In this document: positions 7,781 to 15,820 of the stretch, piece by piece
How positions within the stretch are numbered: position 1 is the first letter of the stretch
Layout of the letters: each line of letters starts with the position of its first letter
Made by a program: the position numbers and the translations under genes
Notes under the pieces: generated by a model
Database searches by the model: none
What the model was told of the DNA's origin: nothing
The model's input: only the letters and a program-made list of their open reading frames with translations
Assembly: GCA_013362315.1 (NCBI GenBank)
Contig: JABFWL010000384.1
Location: forward strand, 1-47,333
Direction: 5' to 3'
Length of the DNA: 47,333 nt
From: Catenulispora sp.
Lineage (GTDB): Bacteria > Actinomycetota > Actinomycetes > Streptomycetales > Catenulisporaceae

Positions 7781-8938
7781 CTACAGCCCCAGCGATTTCG
7801 CGATGATGGTCTTCATCACCTCGCTGGTGCCGCCGTAGATCCGGGACACCCGGGTGTCGGCGTACAGCCGCGCGATCGGGAACTCGGTGATGTAGCCGTA
7901 GCCGCCGTGCAGTTGCAGGCACTTGTCGATGACGCGGCCCGCGACCTCGGTGCAGAAGAGCTTCACCTTGGCGGCGTCGGCGACCGTCAGCTCGCCGGCG
8001 TCGTGCAGGTCCAGCGCCCGGTCGAGCATGCACTGCGCGGCCTCGACCTCGGTGGCGCACTCGGCCAGAACGAACTTCGTGTTCTGGAACGACGCCACCG
8101 GGGTGCCGAAGACGGTGCGCTCGCGGACGTAGTCCAGGGCAAACCGCAGCGCCGCCGCGGCCGAGGCGTAGCCGCCGACGGCGATCGCCAGACGCTCCTG
8201 CGGCAGGTTGTGTGTCAGGTAGCCGAATCCCTTGCCCGGCTCGCCGAGCAGGTTCTCCACCGGGACCAGCACATCGGTGAACGCGAGCTCGGCGGTGTCA
8301 GAGGTCTTCAACCCGATCTTGTCGAGCTTGCGGCCGACCGAGTAGCCCGGGGACTTGGTGTCCACGCACAGGATCGACAGCCCGCCGCGCCGGTCCTCAG
8401 GCGTCGGCGGCGCCGTGCGCGCCACCACCAGGACCAGGTCGGCCAGCACGCCGCCGGTGATGAAGGTCTTGGCGCCGTTGAGGACGTAGTGGCGGCCGTC
8501 CTCCGTCAGCTTCGCGGTGGTCTGGATGCCGGCCAGATCCGACCCGGTGCCCGGCTCGGTCATGGCGATCGCCGTCATCAGCTCGCCGGAGACGAACTTC
8601 GGCAGCCAGCGGGCCTTCTGCTCGGCGGTCGCGTAGGCGAGCAGGTACGGCAGGATCAGGCCGACATGCACGGTCGTGGTGCCGAACGTCACCCCCGCAC
8701 GGATGGTCTCCTCGATGACGACCGCCTGGTACTTGAAGGTGCGAAGGCCCGCGCCGCCGTACTCCTCGGGCACCTCGATGCCGAGGACGCCGAGTTCGCC
8801 GAGCCGGTGGTAGAACTCGCGGGGCGGATGGCCGGCCTGCTCCCACTCGGGATAGACCGGCACCACTTCCTTGCCGATGAAGTCCCGCAGCATGGCGCGG
8901 AACGCTTCGTGGTCCTCGGTGTAGACGGTGCGGCGCAT
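7781..8938 (-). CDS. Acyl-CoA dehydrogenase
   Basis: This is a 385-residue, full-length FAD-dependent acyl-CoA dehydrogenase. The N-terminal helical domain contains EYGGAGLRTFKYQAVVIEE. The signature AIAMTEPGTGSDLAG lies in the beta-domain, and the C-terminal domain ends with LQLHGGYGYITEFPIARLYADTRVSRIYGGTSEVMK. The glutamate in GGTSE occupies the catalytic-base position of the short/medium-chain class. It would introduce the 2,3-double bond into an acyl-CoA during beta-oxidation and pass electrons to ETF. Its exact substrate is not predictable. A 12-bp palindrome lies 10 bp before the start (8949-8960). No KstR2-type site is present, so it need not belong to the steroid set. Confidence 0.92.
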   Translation of the reverse strand: MRRTVYTEDHEAFRAMLRDFIGKEVVPVYPEWEQAGHPPREFYHRLGELGVLGIEVPEEYGGAGLRTFKYQAVVIEETIRAGVTFGTTTVHVGLILPYLLAYATAEQKARWLPKFVSGELMTAIAMTEPGTGSDLAGIQTTAKLTEDGRHYVLNGAKTFITGGVLADLVLVVARTAPPTPEDRRGGLSILCVDTKSPGYSVGRKLDKIGLKTSDTAELAFTDVLVPVENLLGEPGKGFGYLTHNLPQERLAIAVGGYASAAAALRFALDYVRERTVFGTPVASFQNTKFVLAECATEVEAAQCMLDRALDLHDAGELTVADAAKVKLFCTEVAGRVIDKCLQLHGGYGYITEFPIARLYADTRVSRIYGGTSEVMKTIIAKSLGL

Positions 8939-8948
8939 GGCGCCAAGT

Positions 8949-8960
8949 TACCCGCGGGTA
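8949..8960. promoter_or_regulatory. Palindrome TACCCGCGGGTA upstream of acyl-CoA dehydrogenase
   Basis: A perfect 12-bp palindrome lies 10 bp before the acyl-CoA dehydrogenase start. Position and symmetry suggest an operator for a dimeric repressor of fatty-acid oxidation genes. This is inference only. Confidence 0.4.
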
Positions 8961-9039
8961 CCGCGGATCGCCATGGCGGACCGCGCCGGGCGTCGGGCCA
9001 GCAGCCCAGCAGCCAGGCAGCCAGGCGTCAGGCCAGGCG

Positions 9040-9915
9040 TCAGAAGATGTCCTCCGGCGGCTCCGGCGACCAAAGGCTGTCGGGGTCGGCGACCGGTTTC
9101 GCCCCGCCTTGGAACTCTGTCAGCTTCGCGCCGTGCAGGACCCGGCACGGGAACGCGTCCGAGGCGGCGCGGCGTACCAGCCCGTCGAGCGGCAGCGGCG
9201 CGTCGGAGGCCAGCAGCACCAGATTGCCGAACTTCCGGCCACGCAGGATGCTCGGCTCCGTGAGCAGCGCCACATGCGCGAAGTGGTGGCGGGCGTTGGC
9301 GACCTGGCCGCGGGTGAAGGCCAGCCCGCGCCCCTGCGGCGGACCGTCGGCCAGGTTCGCGACGTGCACGCCGGTCGGCCGCAGGGCGCGCTTGGACAGG
9401 CCGTAGTACTCGGCGGACGTGAGGTGGCCGGGGATCCGCCGCCCCGAGTACACGTCGGTGATGGTCAGGTCGAAGGCGCCTTCGGGCACGCGGCCCAGGA
9501 CGTCGCGGGCGTCGCCGGTGCGCAGCCGCACCCGGGCGTTGCGCGGCAGCGGCAGCTCCCGCCGGACGAAGTCCAGCAGCGCGCCGTCGATCTCCACCAC
9601 CTGCTGCCCCGACCCCGGCCGGGTCACCGCGATGTAGCGAGCCAGCGTCAGCCCGCCGCCGCCCAGGTGCAGCACCCGCAACGGGGCCTTCGGCGCCGCG
9701 GCCAGGTCCACCATGAAGGCGATCTGGCGGATGTACTCGTACTCCAGATACGTCGGGTCGTCGAGGTCCACGTGGGAGTGCGGGGAGTCGCCGATCATCA
9801 GCTGGAAGGCGTTGCGGCGATCCAGGTCCCGCAGCAGTTCCGGCGGGTCGGAGCCATCGTCTGACAGGTCCCCTGTCGTGTCATGCGATGTGTTGTCGCG
9901 GGGCATGTCCCACAT
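9040..9915 (-). CDS. Spermidine-synthase-like methyltransferase-fold protein
   Basis: This 291-residue protein has the Rossmann fold of the spermidine synthase superfamily: SPHSHVDLDDPTYLEYEY, VLHLGGGGLTLARYIAVTRPG (dinucleotide/SAM loop), VVEIDGALLDFVR and GAFDLTITDVYSG. The GGGDG loop and the acidic active-site segment of true aminopropyltransferases are not intact (GGGGL, DVYSG), so aminopropyl transfer to putrescine is doubtful. Many actinobacterial proteins of this type are annotated only as spermidine-synthase-like. The start is uncertain: ATGs at 9915 and 9906 are both possible, and neither has a clear ribosome site. Confidence 0.75.
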   Translation of the reverse strand: MWDMPRDNTSHDTTGDLSDDGSDPPELLRDLDRRNAFQLMIGDSPHSHVDLDDPTYLEYEYIRQIAFMVDLAAAPKAPLRVLHLGGGGLTLARYIAVTRPGSGQQVVEIDGALLDFVRRELPLPRNARVRLRTGDARDVLGRVPEGAFDLTITDVYSGRRIPGHLTSAEYYGLSKRALRPTGVHVANLADGPPQGRGLAFTRGQVANARHHFAHVALLTEPSILRGRKFGNLVLLASDAPLPLDGLVRRAASDAFPCRVLHGAKLTEFQGGAKPVADPDSLWSPEPPEDIF

Positions 9916-10248
9916 CTTTGCTCTGATCGGGCCGTCTCGCGAAACGGTCCGGTGCGCCTGGCCGGGCGGGCCGCCGACAGGTACCCGTTAGAGGGACTTT
10001 TCGGTACGAATCGCCCGCTGTGGCAATCACTGAGGCAGGCGGGGACGGCGCCGGGGCCGCGCGGGTCGGGCGCGGCACCCGGCGTCGAAGTGCGTTCCGA
10101 CCCGCATCGGAGCGGTTCACGCAGATCAACGGACCCGCCTCGATGAGATCCGTTACCGAGTCGTTGTCAATAAAGGCGTGATCGGAAACATCCCTGACGA
10201 CTAGATTTCGCCGCAGTTTCCATACGTAAACGGGAGGGTTCTCGTCTC
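9916..10248. other. 333-bp divergent intergenic region
   Basis: No gene-like ORF is seen here. It separates the spermidine-synthase-like gene (minus) from the DUF3311/symporter operon (plus) and must hold both promoters. Near the minus-strand gene there is a 16-bp imperfect palindrome, and near the plus-strand gene a TTGTCA hexamer (10164-10169) without a convincing -10 partner. GGGAGGG, about 9 nt before the ATG at 10249, is the ribosome site of DUF3311. Confidence 0.6.
9932..9947. promoter_or_regulatory. Palindrome CCGTCTCGCGAAACGG
   Basis: This 16-bp dyad has one mismatched pair and lies 17 nt upstream of the spermidine-synthase-like gene. Its position suits a repressor site. No regulator is encoded next to it. 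Confidence 0.3.
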
Positions 10249-10575
10249 ATGTCAGAGTACGAGCGGAGTACTAGAGGGCCGGTGGTGACACCGGCCCGGG
10301 TGATCGCGGCGATCTGCGTCATCGTGCCCTTCGTGGCGGTGCTGTGGGTGCCGATCTACGACAAGGACAAGCCTGAGGTCGCCGGCTTCCCGTTCTTCTT
10401 CTGGTGGCAGCTGCTCTGGGTGGCGATCACAGCCGGCCTCATGGGCCTGGCCTACTTCCTGGTCCGGCGCGAGGACCTGGCACGGAAGGCGGCGGCCGGG
10501 GCCGTGTCCGGACCCGAAACCGGCTCTGAGGAGTCCGGCACCGATTCCAGCGGCGCGGAAGGGGACGCCCAGTGA
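10249..10575 (+). CDS. DUF3311 small membrane protein
   Basis: This 108-residue protein has two transmembrane helices, at about residues 17-34 (RVIAAICVIVPFVAVLWV) and 48-70 (FFFWWQLLWVAITAGLMGLAYFLV). The conserved FPFFFWWQL between them is typical of DUF3311. The C-terminal tail is acidic and low-complexity. DUF3311 genes regularly sit directly before a sodium:solute symporter, as here: its TGA overlaps the symporter's GTG by 4 bp. It is probably a small accessory subunit of that transporter. Confidence 0.88.
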   Translation: MSEYERSTRGPVVTPARVIAAICVIVPFVAVLWVPIYDKDKPEVAGFPFFFWWQLLWVAITAGLMGLAYFLVRREDLARKAAAGAVSGPETGSEESGTDSSGAEGDAQ

Positions 10576-12299
10576 GCAGCATCCTGACGAACCTCACGGC
10601 CGGCGCGCCGAGCGACATCCCCACTCCCACCGTCGGCTCGCACGGCATCAACCAGGTCGAGCTCGCGGTCGTCGTCTTCTTTTTCCTGCTGGTATCGGTC
10701 CTGGGCTTCCTGGCCGCGCGCTGGCGCAAGGCCCGCCAGGCCAACCACCTGGAGGAGTGGGGCCTGGGCGGCCGCAGCTTCGGCGGCTGGATCACCTGGT
10801 TCCTCCTGGGCGGCGACCTCTACACCGCCTACACCTTCATCGCGGTCCCCGCGGCCCTGCTCGGCGGCGCCTTCGGCTTCTTCGCCGTGCCCTACACGAT
10901 CGTCGTCTGGCCGCTGGTCTTCCTGTTCCTGCCGCGGCTGTGGTCGGTCTCCCGCAAGCACGGCTACGTCACGCCGTCGGACTTCGTCCGCGGCCGCTAC
11001 GGCTCCAAGGGGCTGGGCCTGGCGGTGGCGGTCGTCGGTGTGGTGGCGACCATGCCCTATATCGCGCTGCAGCTGGTCGGCATCCAGGCCTGCCTGGACG
11101 TGATCGGCATCAGCGGCAAGGGCTCCTCGACGTTCGCCAAGGACCTCCCGCTGTTCATCGCCTTCGCGGTGCTGGCGGCCTTCACCTACACCTCGGGCCT
11201 GCGCGCCCCGGCGGTGATCGCGTTCGTCAAGGACTTCCTGATCTACCTGGTCATCATCGTGGCCATCATCTACATCCCGACCCGCTTCGTCGGCGGCTGG
11301 CACGGCATCTTCCACACCGTCTCCACCGCGCCGACCGGCAAGACCAAGCTGGGCTTCCTGTCGCTGAACGAGCACAACGGCAAGGCCAACGCCTTCCCCT
11401 ACGCGACCATCGCGCTGGGCTCGGCGATGGCGCTTTTCATGTACCCGCACGCGCAGATCGGCGTGCTGTCCACCCGGTCGCGCAACACGGTGCGCAAGAA
11501 CCTGGCCGGGCTGTCCATCTACTCGCTGGTGCTGGGCCTGATCGCGCTGCTCGGCTACATGGCGCTGGCGGCCGGCTTCAACGGCACGGCGACCGGCCAC
11601 CTGGGCGGCAACCCGCAGCACGCGGTGCCGGCGCTGTTCGACGCGGTGTTCCCGTCCTGGTTCGCCGGCGTGGCCTTCGCCGCGGTCGCGATCGGCGCCC
11701 TGGTGCCGGCGGCGATCATGTCGATCGCCGCGGCGAACCTGTTCACCCGCAACATCTACGTGGACTTCATCAAGCCCGACGCCACCGCGCACCAGCAGGC
11801 GCAGATGTCGAAGCTGGTCTCGCTGCTGGTGAAGTTCGGCGCCCTGGCGTTCGTCCTGGGCCTGGACGCCACCAGCGCGATCAACTTCCAGCTGCTCGGC
11901 GGCGTGCTGATCCTGCAGACCTTCCCGGCGATAGTGGTGGGCCTGTTCAAGCGCTGGTTCCACCGCTGGGCGCTGATCGCCGGCCTGTGCACCGGCGTGA
12001 TCTACGGCATCGTGGTGGCCTGGCAGCAGAAGAAGTTCGGGGCCGACGGCAAGACGGTGGTCCAGGAGCACTTCGGCGCCCAGATCGCCAAGGTGCCGTG
12101 GACTCACCTGTACTCCTACATCGCGATCACGGCGCTGGTGCTGAACCTGATCGTGGCCGTGGTGCTGACCTTCGTCTTCCGTGCGCTGAAGGTCGACTCC
12201 GGAGTCGATGAGACGCAAGCCCGCGACTACACCACGGACGAGGGCGACGAGGATCTGCCGGACCTGATCGAGGCGGAGCCCGCGCTCGCCGAGATGTAG
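10572..12299 (+). CDS. Sodium:solute symporter, monocarboxylate (MctP/MctC-like)
   Basis: This is a 575-residue, multi-spanning SSS-family permease with about 13 hydrophobic segments. Family features include WGLGGRSFGGWITWFLLGGDLYTAYTF in the first core helices, the long conserved stretch PSDFVRGRYGSKGLGLAVA, and MYPHAQIGVLSTRSRNTVRKN. It most resembles transporters of acetate, propionate, pyruvate and lactate. The C-terminal ~35 residues are acidic and cytoplasmic. It is translationally coupled to DUF3311 (GTG start overlapping TGA). A strong hairpin follows 28 bp after the stop. Confidence 0.88.
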   Translation: MSSILTNLTAGAPSDIPTPTVGSHGINQVELAVVVFFFLLVSVLGFLAARWRKARQANHLEEWGLGGRSFGGWITWFLLGGDLYTAYTFIAVPAALLGGAFGFFAVPYTIVVWPLVFLFLPRLWSVSRKHGYVTPSDFVRGRYGSKGLGLAVAVVGVVATMPYIALQLVGIQACLDVIGISGKGSSTFAKDLPLFIAFAVLAAFTYTSGLRAPAVIAFVKDFLIYLVIIVAIIYIPTRFVGGWHGIFHTVSTAPTGKTKLGFLSLNEHNGKANAFPYATIALGSAMALFMYPHAQIGVLSTRSRNTVRKNLAGLSIYSLVLGLIALLGYMALAAGFNGTATGHLGGNPQHAVPALFDAVFPSWFAGVAFAAVAIGALVPAAIMSIAAANLFTRNIYVDFIKPDATAHQQAQMSKLVSLLVKFGALAFVLGLDATSAINFQLLGGVLILQTFPAIVVGLFKRWFHRWALIAGLCTGVIYGIVVAWQQKKFGADGKTVVQEHFGAQIAKVPWTHLYSYIAITALVLNLIVAVVLTFVFRALKVDSGVDETQARDYTTDEGDEDLPDLIEAEPALAEM

Positions 12300-12327
12300 T
12301 TCCAGATGTAGGCCGAGGTTTTCACCG

Positions 12328-12371
12328 GCCCCGGGTCTCCTTTCCCATGAAACAACAAGGGGACCCGGGGC
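12328..12371. terminator. Bidirectional hairpin between convergent genes
   Basis: A 15-bp stem (12328-12342 with 12357-12371, containing GCCCCGGGTC and one G-T pair) encloses a 14-nt loop. It lies between the symporter stop and the convergent acyl-CoA dehydrogenase stop. It lacks a T-tract, as is common for actinomycete terminators. Confidence 0.75.
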
Positions 12372-12380
12372 TGCTTCGTG

Positions 12381-13472
12381 CTACGCGGCGGAACGCGGGG
12401 TGCTCAGGCCGATCGCTTCGGCGTAGCGGCGGCGATGCCAGGCTGGACTCCCGAACAACTGCGCGGTGCTGTGGGCACGCTTGAAATGGAAGTGGATCGG
12501 ATGCTCCCAGGTGATGCCGATGCCGCCGTGGAGTTGGATGGCTTCGCCGGCGATGGTGGAGAGGGCTTCGGAGCAGTACGCCTTGGCCCGGGAGGCGGCG
12601 ATGCGCAGATCGTGGCCTGATGGCCCGGCATGCGCCGCGAACGCGGCGGCGTAGGAGACCGAGCGCGCCGACTCCAACACCGTGTACAGGTCGGCCAGCC
12701 GATGCTTCACGGCTTGGAAGGAACCGATCGGCCGGCCGAACTGGATGCGCTGCTTGGCGTAGGCGAGGGTCAGGTCGAAGGCCCGCTGCGCCGCTCCGAC
12801 CTGCTCGGCCGACAGCGCGACACAGGCCAGGTCCAGGATCCGTCCGAGGATGTGGGCCGAATCGTTGTTCACCATCGTCGCGGGGGAGCGGTCGAAACGG
12901 ACGATCGCCTGTGGCCGTTTCGGGTCCACTGTCTCGACCGGCGTGACGTCTGCGTGCGCTGCCGCGACCGCGAACAGACCGAGGCGTTCTCCCAAGCCGC
13001 CGTCCGCGATCCGGGCCGGGACGACGAACAAGTCGGCGTCGGCACCGTCCAGGACATGGTCCTTGACACCGCTCAACCGCCATTCGCCATCGGCGCCGGG
13101 CGCCGCAGAGCTCTGAATCGTGCTCACGTCCCAGGATCCTGCTTCGCTCCACGCCATCGTGGCGCGGATCTCTCCGGCGGCGATTCCCGGCAGCAGTGAG
13201 GCATCGGCTTCCGGGGAGCCGGCCGCCAGGATCGCTTGCGCGGTGAGGGTTGTGCTCAGGAAGCCGGGAGCGGCCAGCGCCGCACCGAGTTCTTCCAGCA
13301 CGACGTGTGTCTCCAGCACTGAGAAACCGGCGCCGCCATGCTCCTCCGGGATCGCCAGTGAGTGCGCCCCGACCTGTTCAGCAAGCAGCCGCCAGACATC
13401 CTCGTCGGCGGCGCGCTCCAGCAGCGTCCGCACCGTCCGCCGGAGCTCTTCCTGTTCCAGGTCGAAGCGCAT
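12381..13472 (-). CDS. Acyl-CoA dehydrogenase (FadE small-subunit-like)
   Basis: This is a 363-residue acyl-CoA dehydrogenase. The N-terminal domain has IPEEHGGAGFSVLETHVVLEELG, the middle domain is divergent (MAWSEAGSWDVSTIQ instead of the usual TEPxxGSD), and the C-terminal domain is conserved (AYAKQRIQFGRPIGSFQAVKHRLADLY and IQLHGGIGITWEHPIHFHFKRAH). The weakened flavin signature and the absence of a GTxE motif resemble the non-catalytic partner subunits of heterotetrameric FadE enzymes known from steroid catabolism. No large-subunit partner is adjacent, and no KstR2-type site precedes it. The substrate is unknown. Confidence 0.85.
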   Translation of the reverse strand: MRFDLEQEELRRTVRTLLERAADEDVWRLLAEQVGAHSLAIPEEHGGAGFSVLETHVVLEELGAALAAPGFLSTTLTAQAILAAGSPEADASLLPGIAAGEIRATMAWSEAGSWDVSTIQSSAAPGADGEWRLSGVKDHVLDGADADLFVVPARIADGGLGERLGLFAVAAAHADVTPVETVDPKRPQAIVRFDRSPATMVNNDSAHILGRILDLACVALSAEQVGAAQRAFDLTLAYAKQRIQFGRPIGSFQAVKHRLADLYTVLESARSVSYAAAFAAHAGPSGHDLRIAASRAKAYCSEALSTIAGEAIQLHGGIGITWEHPIHFHFKRAHSTAQLFGSPAWHRRRYAEAIGLSTPRSAA

Positions 13473-13538
13473 GCGGCGGACCGTAGCGGCCCCAGCGTGA
13501 AGTCGCCAGAGCCGGCTGCCCGGGGATTCACCGGTGCG

Positions 13539-14114
13539 CTACCGGGCGTTGCGCAGCGTCTCCACTGGCACCGCCGGCAACCCGTCGATGCTCACCGCGT
13601 TCTTGCGCGCCACATAGTCGACATGGAAGTCCTCATCCCGCCGCCCGAAATACTCGGCGAGCAGCCGCCGCTCGCCCTTGTACTCCATGTACGGCACCGC
13701 GAACCCGCACGAGTCACTGATCCGCGTCGCGCTCACCAGCACGATCGCCCGGGGCCCCGGATCCGCCGCCGCCGCGAACAAGCCGACGTAGTCGTCCCAG
13801 CGCGGGTCGTCCCTGAACAGCACCTCACCGTGTCCGTGTACGCGCACGATGTTCGGCGCCCCGTCGAACGCCGCCCACATCAGGGTGATACGACCGTTCT
13901 CGCGCAGATGCGCCAGGCTCTCGGCGCCGCTGCCGGTCAGGTCGAGATAGGCCAACCGGTCCGGCCCGAGCACCGCCAACGACCCGAGGGTCCCCTTGGG
14001 CGACACGTTGACGTGCCCATCCGCCGCCAACGGCGCCGTCGCCACGAAGAAGAGCGGCTGCGCCTCGATGAACGTCCGCAGCTTGTCGTCGATGACTTCG
14101 TGCACATTCACCAT
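13539..14114 (-). CDS. Pyridoxamine 5'-phosphate oxidase-family protein
   Basis: This protein of about 191 residues has the split-barrel flavin-binding fold. It shows VHEVIDDKLRTFIEAQPLFFVATA at the N-terminus, DGHVNVSPKG, YLDLTGSGAESLAHLRENGRITLMW and VRVHGHGEV, a set typical of PNPOx-related proteins of unknown physiological role. Such proteins usually bind FMN, F420 or heme; the sequence does not decide which. I start at the ATG at 14114; an ATG 15 nt upstream (14129) would add five residues, and neither has a good ribosome site. Confidence 0.8.
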   Translation of the reverse strand: MVNVHEVIDDKLRTFIEAQPLFFVATAPLAADGHVNVSPKGTLGSLAVLGPDRLAYLDLTGSGAESLAHLRENGRITLMWAAFDGAPNIVRVHGHGEVLFRDDPRWDDYVGLFAAAADPGPRAIVLVSATRISDSCGFAVPYMEYKGERRLLAEYFGRRDEDFHVDYVARKNAVSIDGLPAVPVETLRNAR

Positions 14115-14232
14115 GATCCGAGTGTGCATCGTGACCGAATGGTGAGCAACAGTCTTCTGAATGGTGAGACGGCGGGTCTCGGCCTTCTGTGGTGTTGATG
14201 CCCCTGTGCCGGCAGCAGGCGTAATGGCGTTG

Positions 14233-14994
14233 CTACTTGACGTTGATACTGCCGTTGCTGGTACGGACGTAGATCTCGTTCGTGGACTTGCGATCCACGT
14301 TGTTCTCGATGTCCCGCGAGCCGTTGGAGGTGTCGACGTCGTCGTCGTACCACGTCTTGCCGTCGGTGGCGATGTTCACCTCGCCATTGGACGTGATCGC
14401 CCGGATCGACTTAGGCGCCCCGGTGAACGCCGCGTCGATCCCGCCGTTGGAGGTGTGCAGGAACGCGTCGCCGGAGCCCAGGTCCTTGACGGAGATTCCG
14501 GCGTTGCTCGTCTCCAGGTGCACTCCGCCGGACACGTTGGAGACCTTGATGCCGCCGTTGGTCGTCACCGCCTGCACCGCGATCCCCGGCGGCACGCTGA
14601 TGGTGATGTCCGCCCCGCCACAGTCGTGGTTCAGGCATTGCTTCGTCAGCGTCAACACGCCGTCCGCCGCGCTTTGCGCCAGGGCCAGTGGGGCTTGGTT
14701 CGACCCCTGCCAGTTCAGGTCGGCCTGGCCGCTCACCCCGATCAGGGTCGGGTCGCCGACGACCTTCACCGAGCCGTTGGCGTCGTCGATGACGACCTTG
14801 GAGATCGGCCCGGCCTGCGAGATGCCGACCCTGATGTGCTTCTGCTCCAGGCTGCCGGACAGCACCATGGCCGCGGCGCCGACCGGGATCAGGACCGCCG
14901 CGATGATGCCCACCAGCGCCACGGTGCTGATGCGCACGCCGGGGATCGGCGCCCGGGTGGCCGTCAGCTCGGGAGACTTCGCGGACGTGCTCAC
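14233..14994 (-). CDS. DUF4097 beta-helix surface protein (second of a tandem pair)
   Basis: This 253-residue protein has a short cytoplasmic N-terminus, one transmembrane helix (about residues 24-45, TVALVGIIAAVLIPVGAAAMVL) and an extracellular domain. From about residue 135 it carries recurrent T(S/T)NG turns roughly every 20 residues (TTNGGI, TSNAGI, TSNGGI, TSNGEV, TSNGSI), which predicts a beta-helix of the DUF4097 type. Two cysteines (CLNHDC) lie just before the repeats. The GTG start overlaps the stop of the upstream paralogue by 4 bp. The function is unknown; exposure at the cell surface is likely. Confidence 0.82.
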   Translation of the reverse strand: MSTSAKSPELTATRAPIPGVRISTVALVGIIAAVLIPVGAAAMVLSGSLEQKHIRVGISQAGPISKVVIDDANGSVKVVGDPTLIGVSGQADLNWQGSNQAPLALAQSAADGVLTLTKQCLNHDCGGADITISVPPGIAVQAVTTNGGIKVSNVSGGVHLETSNAGISVKDLGSGDAFLHTSNGGIDAAFTGAPKSIRAITSNGEVNIATDGKTWYDDDVDTSNGSRDIENNVDRKSTNEIYVRTSNGSINVK

Positions 14995-15740
14995 TTGACG
15001 CTCACCTTGCCGTTGGTGGTGGACACGACGATCACGTTCGGGGACAGGCGGTCTCGGATGTTCTCAACGTCCTTGAGCTCGTCCCCGGTGCTGTTGACCG
15101 TGGTGTTGTAGGCGGTGCGGCCGTCGGTGACCAGGTCGGCGTCGCCGTTCGTGGTCTGCAGGCGGATCGAGGGGGCGGCGCCGTCGAACGCGGCGTGCAC
15201 GCTGCCGTTCGTGGTCCGGAACGAGGCCGGCCCGGCGCCCAGGCCGAAGCCCTCCAGGTCGCCGTTGCTCGAGACCAGGTCCACCCCGCCGGTGACGTCC
15301 ATGACCTGGATCCGGCCGTCGGAGGTGACGGCCCGCACCGAGACGTCCCGCGGCACCCGCAGCCGGATGTCGACCGGTCCGCAGCCGCCGCAGGAGCAGT
15401 CTTTGGACAGCGTCAGGACCCCGTCCGCGACACTTTGGCGCAGCACCGGCCGCGGGCCGTGCTCGCCCTTCCACTGGATCTCGGCCTGGCCGGACGCCCC
15501 GGTGGCCGACAGGTCGCCGGTGATCGTGAGGTCGCTCTCCGAATCCAGCACCACCACCCGCGTGATCGGCCCGGTCGCGGCGATCGGCACGCTGGCGCTC
15601 TCGTCGGTCACCGGCGAGGAGACGGCGATCGCCGCCGCCACGGCCGGCACGCTCACCGCCGTGACCACCCCGATCAGGGCGACCGTGGTGATCCGCACCG
15701 AGCTGATCGGCCGGTGGGGCGAGGGGGCGTCGTGGGTCAT
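14991..15740 (-). CDS. DUF4097 beta-helix surface protein (first of a tandem pair)
   Basis: This 249-residue paralogue of the following gene has the same plan: about 15 cytoplasmic residues, a transmembrane helix (RITTVALIGVVTAVSVPAVAA), a strand-rich domain, a cysteine cluster (CSCGGC) and a run of turns (TSDGRI, SSNGDL, TTNGSV, TTNGDA, TTNGKV). Both end in NGxxxVK and share the sequence QSVADGVLTL/QSAADGVLTL, so they arose by duplication. The CSCGGC cluster replaces CLNHDC of its partner. I chose the ATG at 15740; longer in-frame starts overlap the acyl-CoA dehydrogenase gene. It is translationally coupled to the next gene. Confidence 0.82.
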   Translation of the reverse strand: MTHDAPSPHRPISSVRITTVALIGVVTAVSVPAVAAAIAVSSPVTDESASVPIAATGPITRVVVLDSESDLTITGDLSATGASGQAEIQWKGEHGPRPVLRQSVADGVLTLSKDCSCGGCGPVDIRLRVPRDVSVRAVTSDGRIQVMDVTGGVDLVSSNGDLEGFGLGAGPASFRTTNGSVHAAFDGAAPSIRLQTTNGDADLVTDGRTAYNTTVNSTGDELKDVENIRDRLSPNVIVVSTTNGKVSVK

Positions 15741-15820
15741 GACTCGATACTGGCTCGGCGGCGGGGGTCGGGGCGATGGGGTTACCCCCACTCTTGCCGG
15801 GTGCCACCCTACCGCCGAGG

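Noticed and set aside
9040..9915. True spermidine synthase
   Set aside because: The GGGDG loop and acidic active-site signature of aminopropyltransferases are not preserved.
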